Source: Novosphingobium resinovorum (GTDB taxonomy: Bacteria; Pseudomonadota; Alphaproteobacteria; Sphingomonadales; Sphingomonadaceae). From it: DNA of 64,000 nt. The position numbers and the translations under genes are program-made. The notes under the pieces were generated by a model. That model was not told the origin of the DNA. It searched no databases and worked only from the letters and a program-made list of their open reading frames with translations. The first letter of the stretch is position 1; each line of letters begins with the position of its first letter. Shown in pieces: positions 1 through 8,424 of the stretch. The stretch covers positions 186,001 to 250,000 of the forward strand of contig NZ_BSFC01000024.1 of assembly GCF_027922145.1 (NCBI RefSeq). Reading direction: 5' to 3'.

Positions 1-99
1 GCCGGAGGAGACGGTATCGCCTTCCTTGACCAGCCATTTGGCCAGTTTGCCCTCTTCCATGGTGGGGGACAGGGCGGGCATCTTGATCTCGATGGGCAT
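1..99 (-). CDS. Pyruvate dehydrogenase complex subunit, N-terminal lipoyl domain (partial)
   Basis: Only the first 33 codons lie in the window; the gene runs off the left edge. The ATG is at 99..97. The residues begin [18 protein letters not shown] and continue into the usual lipoyl-domain pattern ([10 protein letters not shown]). In sphingomonads this N-terminus occurs on both E2 acetyltransferase (PdhC) and on a lipoylated E1 beta subunit (PdhB), and the lipoyl-lysine region is outside the window, so I cannot choose between them. The enzyme complex converts pyruvate to acetyl-CoA in the cytoplasm. It is divergent from the stress protein at 272. Confidence 0.75.
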   Translation of the reverse strand, partial: MPIEIKMPALSPTMEEGKLAKWLVKEGDTVSSG

Positions 100-271
100 G
101 GAAACTGTACGTTCCTTATTGTCCGTAGGGAGGCCGCTTTCGGGCGCTGGCCCCTTCCTTGGACGGCTTGAGCGTTGCGTTCAAGAACCTTGCAGTTTCT
201 TTTTTCGCAACAGTGGTGGCTTGTCTTGCAGGCTTCGCGTATCGATAAGCCGGTTGGAGAGGGAACCACCC

Positions 272-727
272 ATGCGCATCTACCTGGTGATCGTCGACGA
301 GAGCGAGGAAGCGCTCGTCGCCCTGCAGTTCGCGGCCCGCCGCGCGGCCAAGACCGACGGTGCGCTGCACCTTCTGGCGCTCGTCCCGCCGCAGCCCTTC
401 AACGCCTTCGCGGGGGTTCAGGCGACCATCGAGGAAGAAGCCCGCGCCCGCGCCGAGACGCTGGTGACGGCGGCGGCCGGAAACCTTTTGTCGCAAGGCG
501 CAAAGATGCCGGTCATCTCCGTTCACATGGGAGAAGACATCAAGATCGTGCGCAAATATCTGGAGGAGCACCCCGAGGTTTCGGCGCTGGTGCTCGGCGC
601 GGCGAAGGAAGGCGGACCGGGCGCTCTGGTCGCGCACTTCACCGGGCCGGGCATGGCGCATATGACCTGCCCGGTGTTCGTGGTCCCCGGCGGGCTCGAT
701 GCCGAGGCGATCGAACGGTTGAGTTGA
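272..727 (+). CDS. Universal stress protein (UspA family)
   Basis: A 151-residue single-domain Usp protein. It opens with a hydrophobic strand and the acidic residue expected in the nucleotide pocket (YLVIVDES), has the helical middle, and ends with the late motif LVLGAAKEGGPG followed by a terminal strand CPVFVVPGG. The serine or threonine that normally closes the ATP-binding G-rich motif is not obvious, so ATP binding is uncertain. I chose the ATG at 272 because it begins exactly at the domain; an in-frame extension to position 26 has no similarity. Its role is probably stress survival, which is inferred from the family only. Confidence 0.85.
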   Translation: MRIYLVIVDESEEALVALQFAARRAAKTDGALHLLALVPPQPFNAFAGVQATIEEEARARAETLVTAAAGNLLSQGAKMPVISVHMGEDIKIVRKYLEEHPEVSALVLGAAKEGGPGALVAHFTGPGMAHMTCPVFVVPGGLDAEAIERLS

Positions 728-793
728 GCGGCACTGGGCGGCACCTAACGGCACTCAAGGGTGCCACAAACGGTCCATTGCCCCACACAACTT

Positions 794-869
794 CGTCATT
801 GCGAGCGTAGCGAAGCAATCCAGGGCGGTTTGCTCTGCCCTGGATTGCTTCGCTACGCTCGCAATGACG
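794..869. repeat. Palindromic intergenic repeat, family A copy 1
   Basis: A near-perfect inverted repeat with arms starting CGTCATTGCGAGCG and continuing through AGCGAAGCAATCCAG, separated by a few variable bases. This copy has GTAGC where most others have GCAGC, and the change is compensated in the opposite arm. It lies between the convergent ends of the stress gene and rnr. Five more copies occur in the window. Confidence 0.9.
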
Positions 870-896
870 ATGAGGGGCTGGATCGAGTGAGGGGCG

Positions 897-3227
897 TTAC
901 CGCTTGCCCCGCCCCTGATGCCGGATGTTCTTCGGCCGCCCACGCTGGCCGACGAAGTGCTTGCCCTTGTGCTTGAGCGCCGGAGCATTCCCGCGCGGTT
1001 CGATCCGGCCGCCGCCGTCGGGCAGCTCATACTTGAGCGCGCCGGTCAGCGCATTGGCCTCCGCCAGTCGCAGCTTGAGGATCTGGCCGATCGAGAAGAC
1101 CGTGCCCGTCTCGTCGCCGACCAGCACTTTGGCTTTCTCATCGAACGTGAACCGTTCGTCCCCTAGCGTCGAGACCGGCACCAGCCCGTCGCCGCCGAGG
1201 CCGACGATGGTGGCGAAGAAGCCGAACTTCTGGACGCCGGTGATGCGCGTGTCGAACACTTCGCCCACGCGGCTCGCCAGCCAGGCGGCGACGTAGCGGT
1301 CGATCGTTTCGCGCTCGGCTTCCATGGCGCGGCGCTCGGCCTGGCTGATCGCGTCGCTGACGCGGCCGAGGTCTTCGCGGTCACGCTCCGACAGGCCCGA
1401 CAGCGCCGGAATGTCGGCTTTTGGCTTCGGCTGCTCCAGCCCATAGGCATCGACCAATGCGCGGTGTACCAGAAGGTCCGCATAACGCCGGATCGGCGAG
1501 GTGAAGTGCGCGTAGGACGCCAGCGCCAACCCGAAGTGGCCGGCATTGGCGGGGCCGTAATAGGCCTGCGTCTGGCTGCGCAGGACCGCTTCCATGATGA
1601 GCGCCTTCTCGGTCTCGTCGGTCACGTCCTTGAGCATGCGGTTGAACAGGCTGGGCGTGATGACCTGCCCCATCGCCAGCTTCTTGCCGAACGTCGCGAG
1701 GTAGTCCTTGAGCGCCATCAGCTTCTCGCGGCTCGGCGTCTCGTGGATGCGGTAGACGACGGGCGCGGTCTTGGCCTCCAGCGCCTTGGCGGCGGCGACG
1801 TTGGCGGCGATCATGAAGTCCTCGACGACGCGGTGCGCGTCGAGCCGCTCGCGGATCGCGATCTCGGTGATGCGGCCCTTCTCGTCCAGCTTCACGCGGC
1901 GCTCGGGCAGTTCGAGTTCCAGCGGATCGCGGTTGGCGCGCGCGGTGGCGAGTGCCTTCCACGCGGCCCACAGATTGGTCAGGTGCTCGGCCGCGCGGCC
2001 CTCGTCGATGCGCGCCTGCGCTTCTTCGTAGGCGATCACTTCGTCGATGCGCACGATCGCGCGGGTGAAGCGCCAGTCGGTGATCTTGCCCTCGGCGTCG
2101 ATCTTCATGTGGCAGGCCATCGCCGCGCGGTCCTCGCCCGAGCGCAGCGAACAGACGTCGGCGCTGAGCACTTCGGGCAGCATCGGCACGACGCGGTCGG
2201 GGAAGTAGACCGAGTTGCCGCGCCGCCGCGCCTCGCGGTCGATTTGGCCGCCGGGGCGGACGTAGAACGACACGTCGGCGATGGCGACGAGCGCATCGAA
2301 GCCGCCCTGCCCGTCCGGGGCCGCCCAGATCGCGTCGTCATGATCGCGCGCGTCGGAGGGATCGATGGCGACGATCGGCAGGTGCCGCAGGTCTTCGCGG
2401 TGCTCGGCGCTGAGCGGCAGCTTGGCCGAAACCTGCGCCTCTTCCAGCACTTCCTCGATGAAGTGGTTGGGAATGCCGTGCTTGTGGATGGCGATCAGGC
2501 TGAACGACTTGGGCGCCAGCGGTTCGCCCAGCACTTCGGTCACCTTGACCGAAGGCCGCGCCGAACGGCCGATCGGCACGCCGAGCACGAGTTCGCCCGC
2601 CTTCGCCTCGCCAAGATCGGAGATCGGCGAGGAATTGCGGATGCGCTTGTCGACCGGGGCCAGGCAGGGCTTGCCGCCGCCGTCGATCTCGACGACGCCG
2701 AGGATCTGGTCGGCGCGCAGTTCCAGCTTCTTCATCGGGAAGGCGCGCCAGCCGGTAGCGCTTTCCTCGGTGCGCGACAGCACGCGGTCGCCCTTGCGCA
2801 GCGCCGAGCCGCGCCCCTTCTCGATCAGGCGGATGCGCGGCGGCGGGGTGGCGTCATCGGGCTGCCAGGTATCGGGGACGGCGATCGCCTCTCCCTCGTC
2901 GATGTCGATCACGCGCAGGACGGTGACCTTGGGCAACCCGCCCATCTTGTGGAAGGCGGTGCGCTTGCCGTCGATCAGGCCCTCTTCGGCCATGTCCTTG
3001 AGCAGCGCCTTGAGTTGGATCTTTTCATTGCCCTTGAGGCCAAAATGGCGCGAGATTTCGCGCTTGCCCGCAGGCTCCGTCGCGTTCTGGATGAAGTCGA
3101 GGATCTGCTTGCGGGTGGGCAGTCCCGGCGTGGGACGATCCTTTGCCGAACGATCCTTGACCGGACGGTTGACGGTGAGCCGATTGCCAGAGGTTCGGTT
3201 ATTGGCGGGGCGGTTGTTTGCGGGCAT
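897..3227 (-). CDS. rnr: Ribonuclease R
   Basis: A 776-residue 3'-to-5' exoribonuclease of the RNase II/R family, degrading structured RNA in the cytoplasm. From N to C: a winged-helix-like segment (about residues 35-90), cold-shock/OB domains, the RNB catalytic domain with the acidic cluster DPSDARDHDDAIW, the family motif YAHFTSPIRRYADLLVHRAL, and a C-terminal S1 domain. The tail is basic (GRPKNIRHQGRGKR). I start at the ATG at 3227; an in-frame GTG at 3302 would add 25 residues with no RNase R similarity. Residues 2-20 are asparagine/arginine rich and low in complexity. Confidence 0.93.
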   Translation of the reverse strand: MPANNRPANNRTSGNRLTVNRPVKDRSAKDRPTPGLPTRKQILDFIQNATEPAGKREISRHFGLKGNEKIQLKALLKDMAEEGLIDGKRTAFHKMGGLPKVTVLRVIDIDEGEAIAVPDTWQPDDATPPPRIRLIEKGRGSALRKGDRVLSRTEESATGWRAFPMKKLELRADQILGVVEIDGGGKPCLAPVDKRIRNSSPISDLGEAKAGELVLGVPIGRSARPSVKVTEVLGEPLAPKSFSLIAIHKHGIPNHFIEEVLEEAQVSAKLPLSAEHREDLRHLPIVAIDPSDARDHDDAIWAAPDGQGGFDALVAIADVSFYVRPGGQIDREARRRGNSVYFPDRVVPMLPEVLSADVCSLRSGEDRAAMACHMKIDAEGKITDWRFTRAIVRIDEVIAYEEAQARIDEGRAAEHLTNLWAAWKALATARANRDPLELELPERRVKLDEKGRITEIAIRERLDAHRVVEDFMIAANVAAAKALEAKTAPVVYRIHETPSREKLMALKDYLATFGKKLAMGQVITPSLFNRMLKDVTDETEKALIMEAVLRSQTQAYYGPANAGHFGLALASYAHFTSPIRRYADLLVHRALVDAYGLEQPKPKADIPALSGLSERDREDLGRVSDAISQAERRAMEAERETIDRYVAAWLASRVGEVFDTRITGVQKFGFFATIVGLGGDGLVPVSTLGDERFTFDEKAKVLVGDETGTVFSIGQILKLRLAEANALTGALKYELPDGGGRIEPRGNAPALKHKGKHFVGQRGRPKNIRHQGRGKR

Positions 3228-3324
3228 TCCTCGCAGATGCCCCCTGCAGCCGTGCAATGCAATCTCGCAGGCGCGAATTGCCCCCGGAAGCTCCGGGTTC
3301 ACCCCGCCTCATCGCCACCCGTCT

Positions 3325-3400
3325 CGTCATTGCGAGCGCAGCGAAGCAATCCAGGGCGGTTTACGTGGCTCTGGATTGCTTCGCTGCGCTCGCAATGACG
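3325..3400. repeat. Palindromic intergenic repeat, family A copy 2
   Basis: Second copy of the CGTCATTGCGAGCG inverted repeat, with the centre GGGCGGTTTACGTGGCTCTGG. It lies upstream of rnr and downstream of the DUF805 gene, both on the minus strand, so it is the one copy that is not at a convergent gene pair or the 3' end of a plus-strand gene. Confidence 0.9.
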
Positions 3401-3432
3401 AAATAGAGAGATGCAATGACGAACTGTGGCCC

Positions 3433-4017
3433 TCAGATGTGATCGGGCTCCGCACCGTAACGGTTGGCTCCGTCGCTCGAGGGCCAGACGCCGAACACGA
3501 TGATGAGCAGCAGCGGCACATAGCCGAGCATGCCGTTCATCATCACGCTGGCCTGCGCCTCCTGCAGCTTCACCATGTCGCCGCTCTGGGCGATGATCAT
3601 CATCTCGGCGACCTTGTCGACCGAAGCGACCGCCATGCCCAGCGCCGCGAACTGGATCAGCGCCGTCAGCCCGGCGATCCAGCCCGGCTTGTCGGAATCG
3701 TGCAGCCGCCGCGTGAACGAGGCGACCAGCAGACCGGTCAGCACGAGTGTGCTGGCGACGGAAGCCCAGACCGAAGTGCGCATCATCCCCGAAAGGCGGC
3801 TGAACATGCGCTTCTGCATCTCGGCTTCGCTCAGCCCCTGCTTCGCAGCCTCGAACACGTCGGCCATCATCGGTGCCGTCATCACCATCGAGATCACGAT
3901 GGAAATCACGATCTGGATGATCGCCAGGAACAGGAAATAGAACCAGAAGGCCGAGCGACCCTCGCGTCCCTTGAAGTTGGTCAGGTTCGCGAGGTTGTAT
4001 TTAATCGCTGCGATCAT
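3433..4017 (-). CDS. DUF805 family membrane protein
   Basis: A 194-residue inner-membrane protein with about four hydrophobic segments (near residues 22-43, 90-108, 124-142 and 168-182). It carries DUF805 hallmarks: an early FKGREGRSAFWFYFLF stretch, RRLHDSDKPGW after the second membrane segment, and a terminal WPSSDGANRYG. The function of the family is unknown. It begins 34 bp after proS ends, on the same strand, so the two are probably co-transcribed. The ATG at 4017 gives the usual short cytoplasmic lead. Confidence 0.88.
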   Translation of the reverse strand: MIAAIKYNLANLTNFKGREGRSAFWFYFLFLAIIQIVISIVISMVMTAPMMADVFEAAKQGLSEAEMQKRMFSRLSGMMRTSVWASVASTLVLTGLLVASFTRRLHDSDKPGWIAGLTALIQFAALGMAVASVDKVAEMMIIAQSGDMVKLQEAQASVMMNGMLGYVPLLLIIVFGVWPSSDGANRYGAEPDHI

Positions 4018-4051
4018 CCGGAGCCCCCGTGTGAAATCAGTAAGACCCCAT

Positions 4052-5599
4052 TCAGTAGGATCGGGCGACGTATATCTTCTCCACGGCGCCACGTCCCGTG
4101 AAAATGCAGTTACCGGTCGCGGGTTCGGCGCCCAGCGGCGTATTGCGCATGGTGAGCTTAAGGCCCTTGAGCTTCTGAACCACCGCTTCGAGTTCATCAC
4201 CGGTCGGGCGCGCCCACTCGACTTCGACCCAGCCCGGATAGCGCTTGTCGTCAGAGAAGAACGCCGCGAGTTCATCGAAGCTGGATGCCTTCGAGATGTT
4301 CGCGTCGCGCCTGGCCTTGGCTTCGGCGTGGAGCGAGACCTGGATGTCCTCGATCTCGGCCGAAGCGCGGGCCACGAACTCGTCCTTGGCGAGGCCGACG
4401 AAGTTCGCCTTGCCCGCCTCGGTCCACAGCTTGTCGCGGCGCAGCATCGAGACCTGACCGCCCGCCGCATCGCGCCCACCGATCTCGAGGATCAGCGGCA
4501 CGCCCTTCTTGACCCAGGCCCAGCGCTTCTGCGTGGCCTTGCCGGGGCGCTTGTCGAGCAGCACGCGCACGCTTTCGCCAAGGGCCGACTGGCCGACGAG
4601 GGCCTTGCGCAGTTCCTCGCAGTAGGCGAGCAGCGCGTCGTCCTCGGGCGTGTCGCGCAGCATCGGCAGGATGACGATCTGGTGCGGCGCCACGGCGGGC
4701 GGCACGCGCAGGCCGTCGTCGTCGCCGTGCGTCATGATGAGACCGCCGATCATGCGGGTCGAGGTGCCCCAACTGGTCGTGTGGGCATACTGCTGCGTGC
4801 CCTCGCGGTCTTGGAAGGTGATGCCCGCCGCATGGGCGAAACCGGTGCCGAGATAATGCGAAGTGCCTGCCTGCAGCGCCTTGCCGTCCTGCATCATCGC
4901 CTCGATCGAATAGGTCGCGACGGCGCCGGGGAAGCGCTCGTTCTCGGGCTTTTCACCGGCGATGACGGGCATCGCCAGCTCGGTCTCGGCGAAGTCGCGG
5001 TACATTTCGAGCGCGCGCAGCGTCTCGGCCATCGCATCGTCCCGGTCGGCGTGAGCGGTGTGGCCTTCCTGCCAGAGGAATTCGCTGGTGCGCAGGAACA
5101 TGCGGGTGCGCATTTCCCAGCGCACCACGTTGGCCCACTGGTTGACCATCAGCGGCAGGTCGCGCCACGACTGCACCCAGCGCGCCATCGCTTGGCCGAT
5201 CACGGTTTCGGAAGTGGGGCGCACGATCAGCGGCTCTTCCAGCTTCGCCTCGGGATCGGGCACGAGGCCGCCCTTGCCGTCGCCGACGAGGCGGTGATGG
5301 GTGACGACCGCCATCTCCTTGGCGAAGCCCTCGACGTGCTCGGCTTCCTTGGCGAAGTAGGAGAGCGGGATGAACAGCGGGAAGTAGCAGTTCTGCACGC
5401 CCGCGGCCTTGATGCGGTCGTCCATCAGGCGCTGGATGCGTTCCCACACGCCGTAGCCCCACGGCTTGATGACCATGCAGCCGCGCACGCCCGATTCCTC
5501 GGCCATTTCGGCTTCAGAGATGACTTCCTGATACCACTGGGCGAAATCGTCTTCGCGCTTGGTGGAGAGGGCGTGGCGGATCGCGGTCTTCTGATTCAT
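4052..5599 (-). CDS. proS: Proline--tRNA ligase, archaeal/eukaryotic type
   Basis: A 515-residue class II aminoacyl-tRNA synthetase charging tRNA-Pro. The sequence matches the archaeal/eukaryotic-like form (ProRS family I): MVIKPWGYGVWERIQ, the long motif-2 region around RTSEFLWQEGHTAH, an anticodon-binding domain (about residues 290-400) and a C-terminal domain that ends in tyrosine (KIYVARSY), as in the Thermus/archaeal enzymes where the terminal Tyr enters the active site. It lacks the INS editing insertion of the long bacterial enzyme. The ATG at 5599 starts directly at the conserved N-terminus; further upstream is a repeat. Confidence 0.93.
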   Translation of the reverse strand: MNQKTAIRHALSTKREDDFAQWYQEVISEAEMAEESGVRGCMVIKPWGYGVWERIQRLMDDRIKAAGVQNCYFPLFIPLSYFAKEAEHVEGFAKEMAVVTHHRLVGDGKGGLVPDPEAKLEEPLIVRPTSETVIGQAMARWVQSWRDLPLMVNQWANVVRWEMRTRMFLRTSEFLWQEGHTAHADRDDAMAETLRALEMYRDFAETELAMPVIAGEKPENERFPGAVATYSIEAMMQDGKALQAGTSHYLGTGFAHAAGITFQDREGTQQYAHTTSWGTSTRMIGGLIMTHGDDDGLRVPPAVAPHQIVILPMLRDTPEDDALLAYCEELRKALVGQSALGESVRVLLDKRPGKATQKRWAWVKKGVPLILEIGGRDAAGGQVSMLRRDKLWTEAGKANFVGLAKDEFVARASAEIEDIQVSLHAEAKARRDANISKASSFDELAAFFSDDKRYPGWVEVEWARPTGDELEAVVQKLKGLKLTMRNTPLGAEPATGNCIFTGRGAVEKIYVARSY

Positions 5600-5660
5600 G
5601 GCGCGCCTGTTAGCGGGACTTGGCGCAAGGTTCAAATGAATGGCGACACGCTCGGCACGA

Positions 5661-5740
5661 CCCTTCGACAGGCTCAGGGTGAGCCGGGGGGTAGTGCAAA
5701 CCTCCAAAACCCGCTCAGGCTGAGCTTGTCGAAGCCCCCG
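5661..5740. repeat. Palindromic intergenic repeat, family B copy 1
   Basis: Inverted repeat with arms CCCTTCGACAGGCTCAGGGT and CTCAGGCTGAGCTTGTCGAAG around a 29-base unpaired centre, split here for length. It lies between the NUDIX gene and proS. A second copy, in the opposite orientation, is at 55271-55348. Confidence 0.85.
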
Positions 5741-5755
5741 AAAGCCCGCGCGACC

Positions 5756-6196
5756 TTAGAACATCTCAGCGAGATCTTCCGGAAAATACGGTTCCTCCAG
5801 CGCGGCCAATGCCGCGCGGTCGAACCAGCGCCAGCTGCGCATCACCGAGCGTTCCAGTTCGGTGTGGCCGCCGGTATCGATCGCCTCGGGATCGGCGCCC
5901 GCAGGCGTGCGTACGCGGAAATAGCGCTCGTCGGCCGTCACCGGCACGCCTTCGATGGTGATGAAATCGGCGATCCGCTGCGCCACCTGCGGCCCCGGCT
6001 CTGCAACGAAGCCGGTTTCCTCCAGCAGTTCGCGCCTTGCCGCATCCTCGTAGCTTTCGCCGGGATCGACCGCCCCGCCCGGCGTGCACCAGAACGGGGG
6101 ACGGTCGGGCGGGTCGAACCGGAACAGCAGTACGCGCTCAGCCGGATCGAGCAGGATGATACGCGCGGCAGGGCGAGCGACGCGGGAGGTCATCAC
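5756..6196 (-). CDS. NUDIX hydrolase
   Basis: A 146-residue single-domain Nudix pyrophosphohydrolase. The Nudix box is intact: GG at about residue 40, then G-x5-E-x7-REL-x2-EE-x-GF with the sequence RRELLEETGF. Such enzymes cleave nucleoside diphosphates linked to another group; the substrate cannot be told from the sequence. The late segment (RSWRWFDRAAL) is the usual strand near the domain end. The first two codons are both ATG, so the start may be 6196 or 6193. Its upstream neighbour on the same strand is phaR. Confidence 0.87.
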   Translation of the reverse strand: MMTSRVARPAARIILLDPAERVLLFRFDPPDRPPFWCTPGGAVDPGESYEDAARRELLEETGFVAEPGPQVAQRIADFITIEGVPVTADERYFRVRTPAGADPEAIDTGGHTELERSVMRSWRWFDRAALAALEEPYFPEDLAEMF

Positions 6197-6228
6197 TTCG
6201 CCTCTTCGGCCTGCTTACTTGCCCGCAA

Positions 6229-6789
6229 TTATTTACCCAGCGCGTCGAGGCGCTTCTGGATTTCAGCCATCTGGTCGCGCAGCGCGGAGAGATCGCCTGC
6301 ATCCTCCGCGGGCGGCGCCTTGGTTTCCGGCTGCTTTTCCGCGCCGGGCATGAAGGCGGAGGACGCAGCGCGAAACATCGCCATGTTCTGCTCAGCCAGC
6401 TTGGCGAGCGGATTATTGCCCAGGCTGTCCTCGAACGCCTTGGCGAGCTTCGCCTGGTTGGCGCGGAAGTTCTCCATCGAGGCTTCCAGATAGTGCGGGA
6501 TCAGCGACTGCATCTGGTTGCCGTACATGCTGATGAGTTCGCGCAGGAAGTTGACGGGAAGCATCTGCTCGCCGTTCGATTCCTCTTCCATGATGATCTG
6601 GGTGAGGATCGTGTGCGTGATGTCGGCGCCGGTCTTGGCGTCGAGAACCTTGTAGTCCACCCCTTCGCGCGTCATCTTCGAGAGATGATCGAGCGTGATG
6701 TAGCTTGACGAACGGGTATTGTAGAGCCGCCGGTTAGCGTACTTTTTGATGATTACGGTGTTGTCTTCGCCAGACGCCGTTTCAGTCAT
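6229..6789 (-). CDS. phaR: Polyhydroxyalkanoate synthesis repressor PhaR
   Basis: A 186-residue DNA-binding regulator of polyhydroxyalkanoate (PHA) storage. The N-terminal PHB accumulation regulatory domain is clear (IIKKYANRRLYNTRSSSYI, about residues 13-31), followed by the conserved LDHLSKM and the LTQIIMEEE segment near residue 65. The C-terminal third is helical and coiled-coil like (ALRDQMAEIQKRLDALGK). PhaR binds PHA and the promoters of phasin genes; no phaC or phasin gene lies nearby, so it acts in trans here. Confidence 0.9.
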   Translation of the reverse strand: MTETASGEDNTVIIKKYANRRLYNTRSSSYITLDHLSKMTREGVDYKVLDAKTGADITHTILTQIIMEEESNGEQMLPVNFLRELISMYGNQMQSLIPHYLEASMENFRANQAKLAKAFEDSLGNNPLAKLAEQNMAMFRAASSAFMPGAEKQPETKAPPAEDAGDLSALRDQMAEIQKRLDALGK

Positions 6790-6895
6790 TTCCAGTCCCC
6801 ATTTGCCGGATAGTTAAGTTACCATTCCGGGATATCGCATTGCAACACAAATTGCTGCGCAGCAAAAGAGGAAATCGGCGGAAATTCCGCGATTT

Positions 6896-7957
6896 TCAGC
6901 GCCCGAACCGCCTGCCGAGCAACGTCAGCAGCTCATATTGCGACAGCCCCGTGGTTACCGCGGCCTGAGGCAGCGCATAGTCCGCCGTGATCCAGTCGCC
7001 CTCCGCCACGTCGGGAGCATGGGTGAGGTCGACGACGGTGAGGTCCATGCTCACCCGGCCGAGTACCGGCAGAATCGTTCCTGCAGCGCAAAAGCGTCCC
7101 TTGCCGGACCAGCACCGCAAATAGCCGTCGGCATAGCCGAGGGCGATCGTCCCTACCCGCATTGCGGCAGGCGCGGTGAACGTCGCGTTGTAGCCGATGG
7201 TCTCGCCCGCTTCGACATGACGGACCTGCAGGATCGCGGTCTGCGGGCGAACGACCTGGCGCAGCATGGGCGCCATCTCCGGCCGGGGCACTCCGCCGTA
7301 AAGGGCAATGCCGGGGCGGGTCAGATCGCCGTGATAGGCCTCGCCCAGCGCGATGCCGCCGCTGTTGGCGAGGCTTGCCCGCTTGTGGCGAACCCGCGTG
7401 CGGGCATCGTTCCAGCGTTCGCACTGGATGGCGTTGAGCGACGTGTCTTCCTCGGCGGCCACGAGATGCGAGAGCAGGACGTCGATCTTGAGCTGTGCCA
7501 GCATCGGCTCGCCCAGTTGGTCCAGCGTCACGCCCAGACGGTTCATCCCGGTATCGACCATCAGGTCGCAGCGCCCGCCTCCGGCGTCGATCCAGCGCCG
7601 CGCCTGTTCGAGCGAGTTGATGACCGGCTTCACGTCCGTCGCCTGCGCATAAGCGGCGTCCTGCGGCGTCAGCGGTCCGTGGAGAACAGACAGCGAGCCG
7701 GGGCTCGCCACTTCAAGTACCGCGCGGACTTCCAACCAGTGCGCCACGAAGAAATCGTCACATCCAGCGGCTTGCAGCACAGGTACGACCTTGTGCACGC
7801 CAAGGCCGTAGGCATCCGCCTTGACCGCCGCCCCTGCCCGCGCGCCGCCCGACATGCGGTCGAGTGCGCGCCAGTTGGATTGCAGCGCGTCATGGTCGAG
7901 GTCCAGGCGGAGCGCCGGAGCGGGCAGGTCGGAATACGAAGTCACGTGATGGCCCAT
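6896..7957 (-). CDS. alr: Alanine racemase
   Basis: A 353-residue PLP enzyme that interconverts L- and D-alanine for peptidoglycan. The PLP lysine is K46 in AAVKADAYGLG, the second catalytic tyrosine lies in ETIGYNATF, and the late motif GRVSMDLTVVDLT is present. The ATG at 7957 is 40 bp after the scaffold gene ends and starts the protein at the usual place before the barrel; the upstream in-frame extension is low-complexity arginine/serine. Last gene of a same-strand run radA-cvpA-scaffold-alr. Confidence 0.94.
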   Translation of the reverse strand: MGHHVTSYSDLPAPALRLDLDHDALQSNWRALDRMSGGARAGAAVKADAYGLGVHKVVPVLQAAGCDDFFVAHWLEVRAVLEVASPGSLSVLHGPLTPQDAAYAQATDVKPVINSLEQARRWIDAGGGRCDLMVDTGMNRLGVTLDQLGEPMLAQLKIDVLLSHLVAAEEDTSLNAIQCERWNDARTRVRHKRASLANSGGIALGEAYHGDLTRPGIALYGGVPRPEMAPMLRQVVRPQTAILQVRHVEAGETIGYNATFTAPAAMRVGTIALGYADGYLRCWSGKGRFCAAGTILPVLGRVSMDLTVVDLTHAPDVAEGDWITADYALPQAAVTTGLSQYELLTLLGRRFGR

Positions 7958-7997
7958 AGACCCAGCTGTCGTGCCGGGGCAACTCGGCTGCAGTCGC

Positions 7998-8417
7998 TCA
8001 GATGCGGGAGATCGCCTCGACCGCCGCATCCCATGGCAGCAGGACCGCACCGTGCCGCGCAGGATAGTCCCGCGCGGCGGAGATCGCGGCGAATCCGGGC
8101 CATTGCGGCAATGCGCCCTCGCCTGCCAGCCACGCTACCACGGCGGCGCGCGTCGCAAGGATGTCCTTGACGGACGCGCCCGGTGCATTGCGGGCGAAGA
8201 TGGCGGCAGATGCCTGCCCGATCGCGCAGGCATGGCTGCGCAGCCCGACGCGCGCGATCGCACCGGCATCGTCGAAGGCGAGGCCCAGCGCTATCGTGCT
8301 GCCGCAACTGCGCGAACGGGCTTCGCCGCGCAGGGGCAAGTCGTCGGTCAGCGGATGACGGGCCAGTTCGATCGCGAGTGCGAGAACGTCCGGCGTATAA
8401 AGTACGGCCGTGGACAC
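7998..8417 (-). CDS. Iron-sulfur cluster assembly scaffold-like protein (IscU/NifU-N family)
   Basis: A 139-residue protein of the IscU/NifU N-terminal fold. Two of the three cluster-binding cysteines are recognisable (EARSRSCGST near residue 38, and SHACAIGQAS near residue 63). In the third site, where IscU has H-C-S-V-L, this protein reads ARHGAVLLPWDAA, with glycine in place of cysteine. I start at GTG 8417, which lies 7 bp after the cvpA stop and precedes VLYTPDVLALA; the in-frame upstream extension overlaps cvpA and is arginine-rich. The missing ligand suggests altered or no scaffold activity (inference). Confidence 0.78.
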   Translation of the reverse strand: MSTAVLYTPDVLALAIELARHPLTDDLPLRGEARSRSCGSTIALGLAFDDAGAIARVGLRSHACAIGQASAAIFARNAPGASVKDILATRAAVVAWLAGEGALPQWPGFAAISAARDYPARHGAVLLPWDAAVEAISRI

Positions 8418-8424
8418 GCCGGTC

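Noticed and set aside
1464..3398. 644-residue reading frame opposite rnr
   Set aside because: It is antisense to a full-length, motif-complete RNase R; long antisense frames are expected in GC-rich genes with biased third positions.
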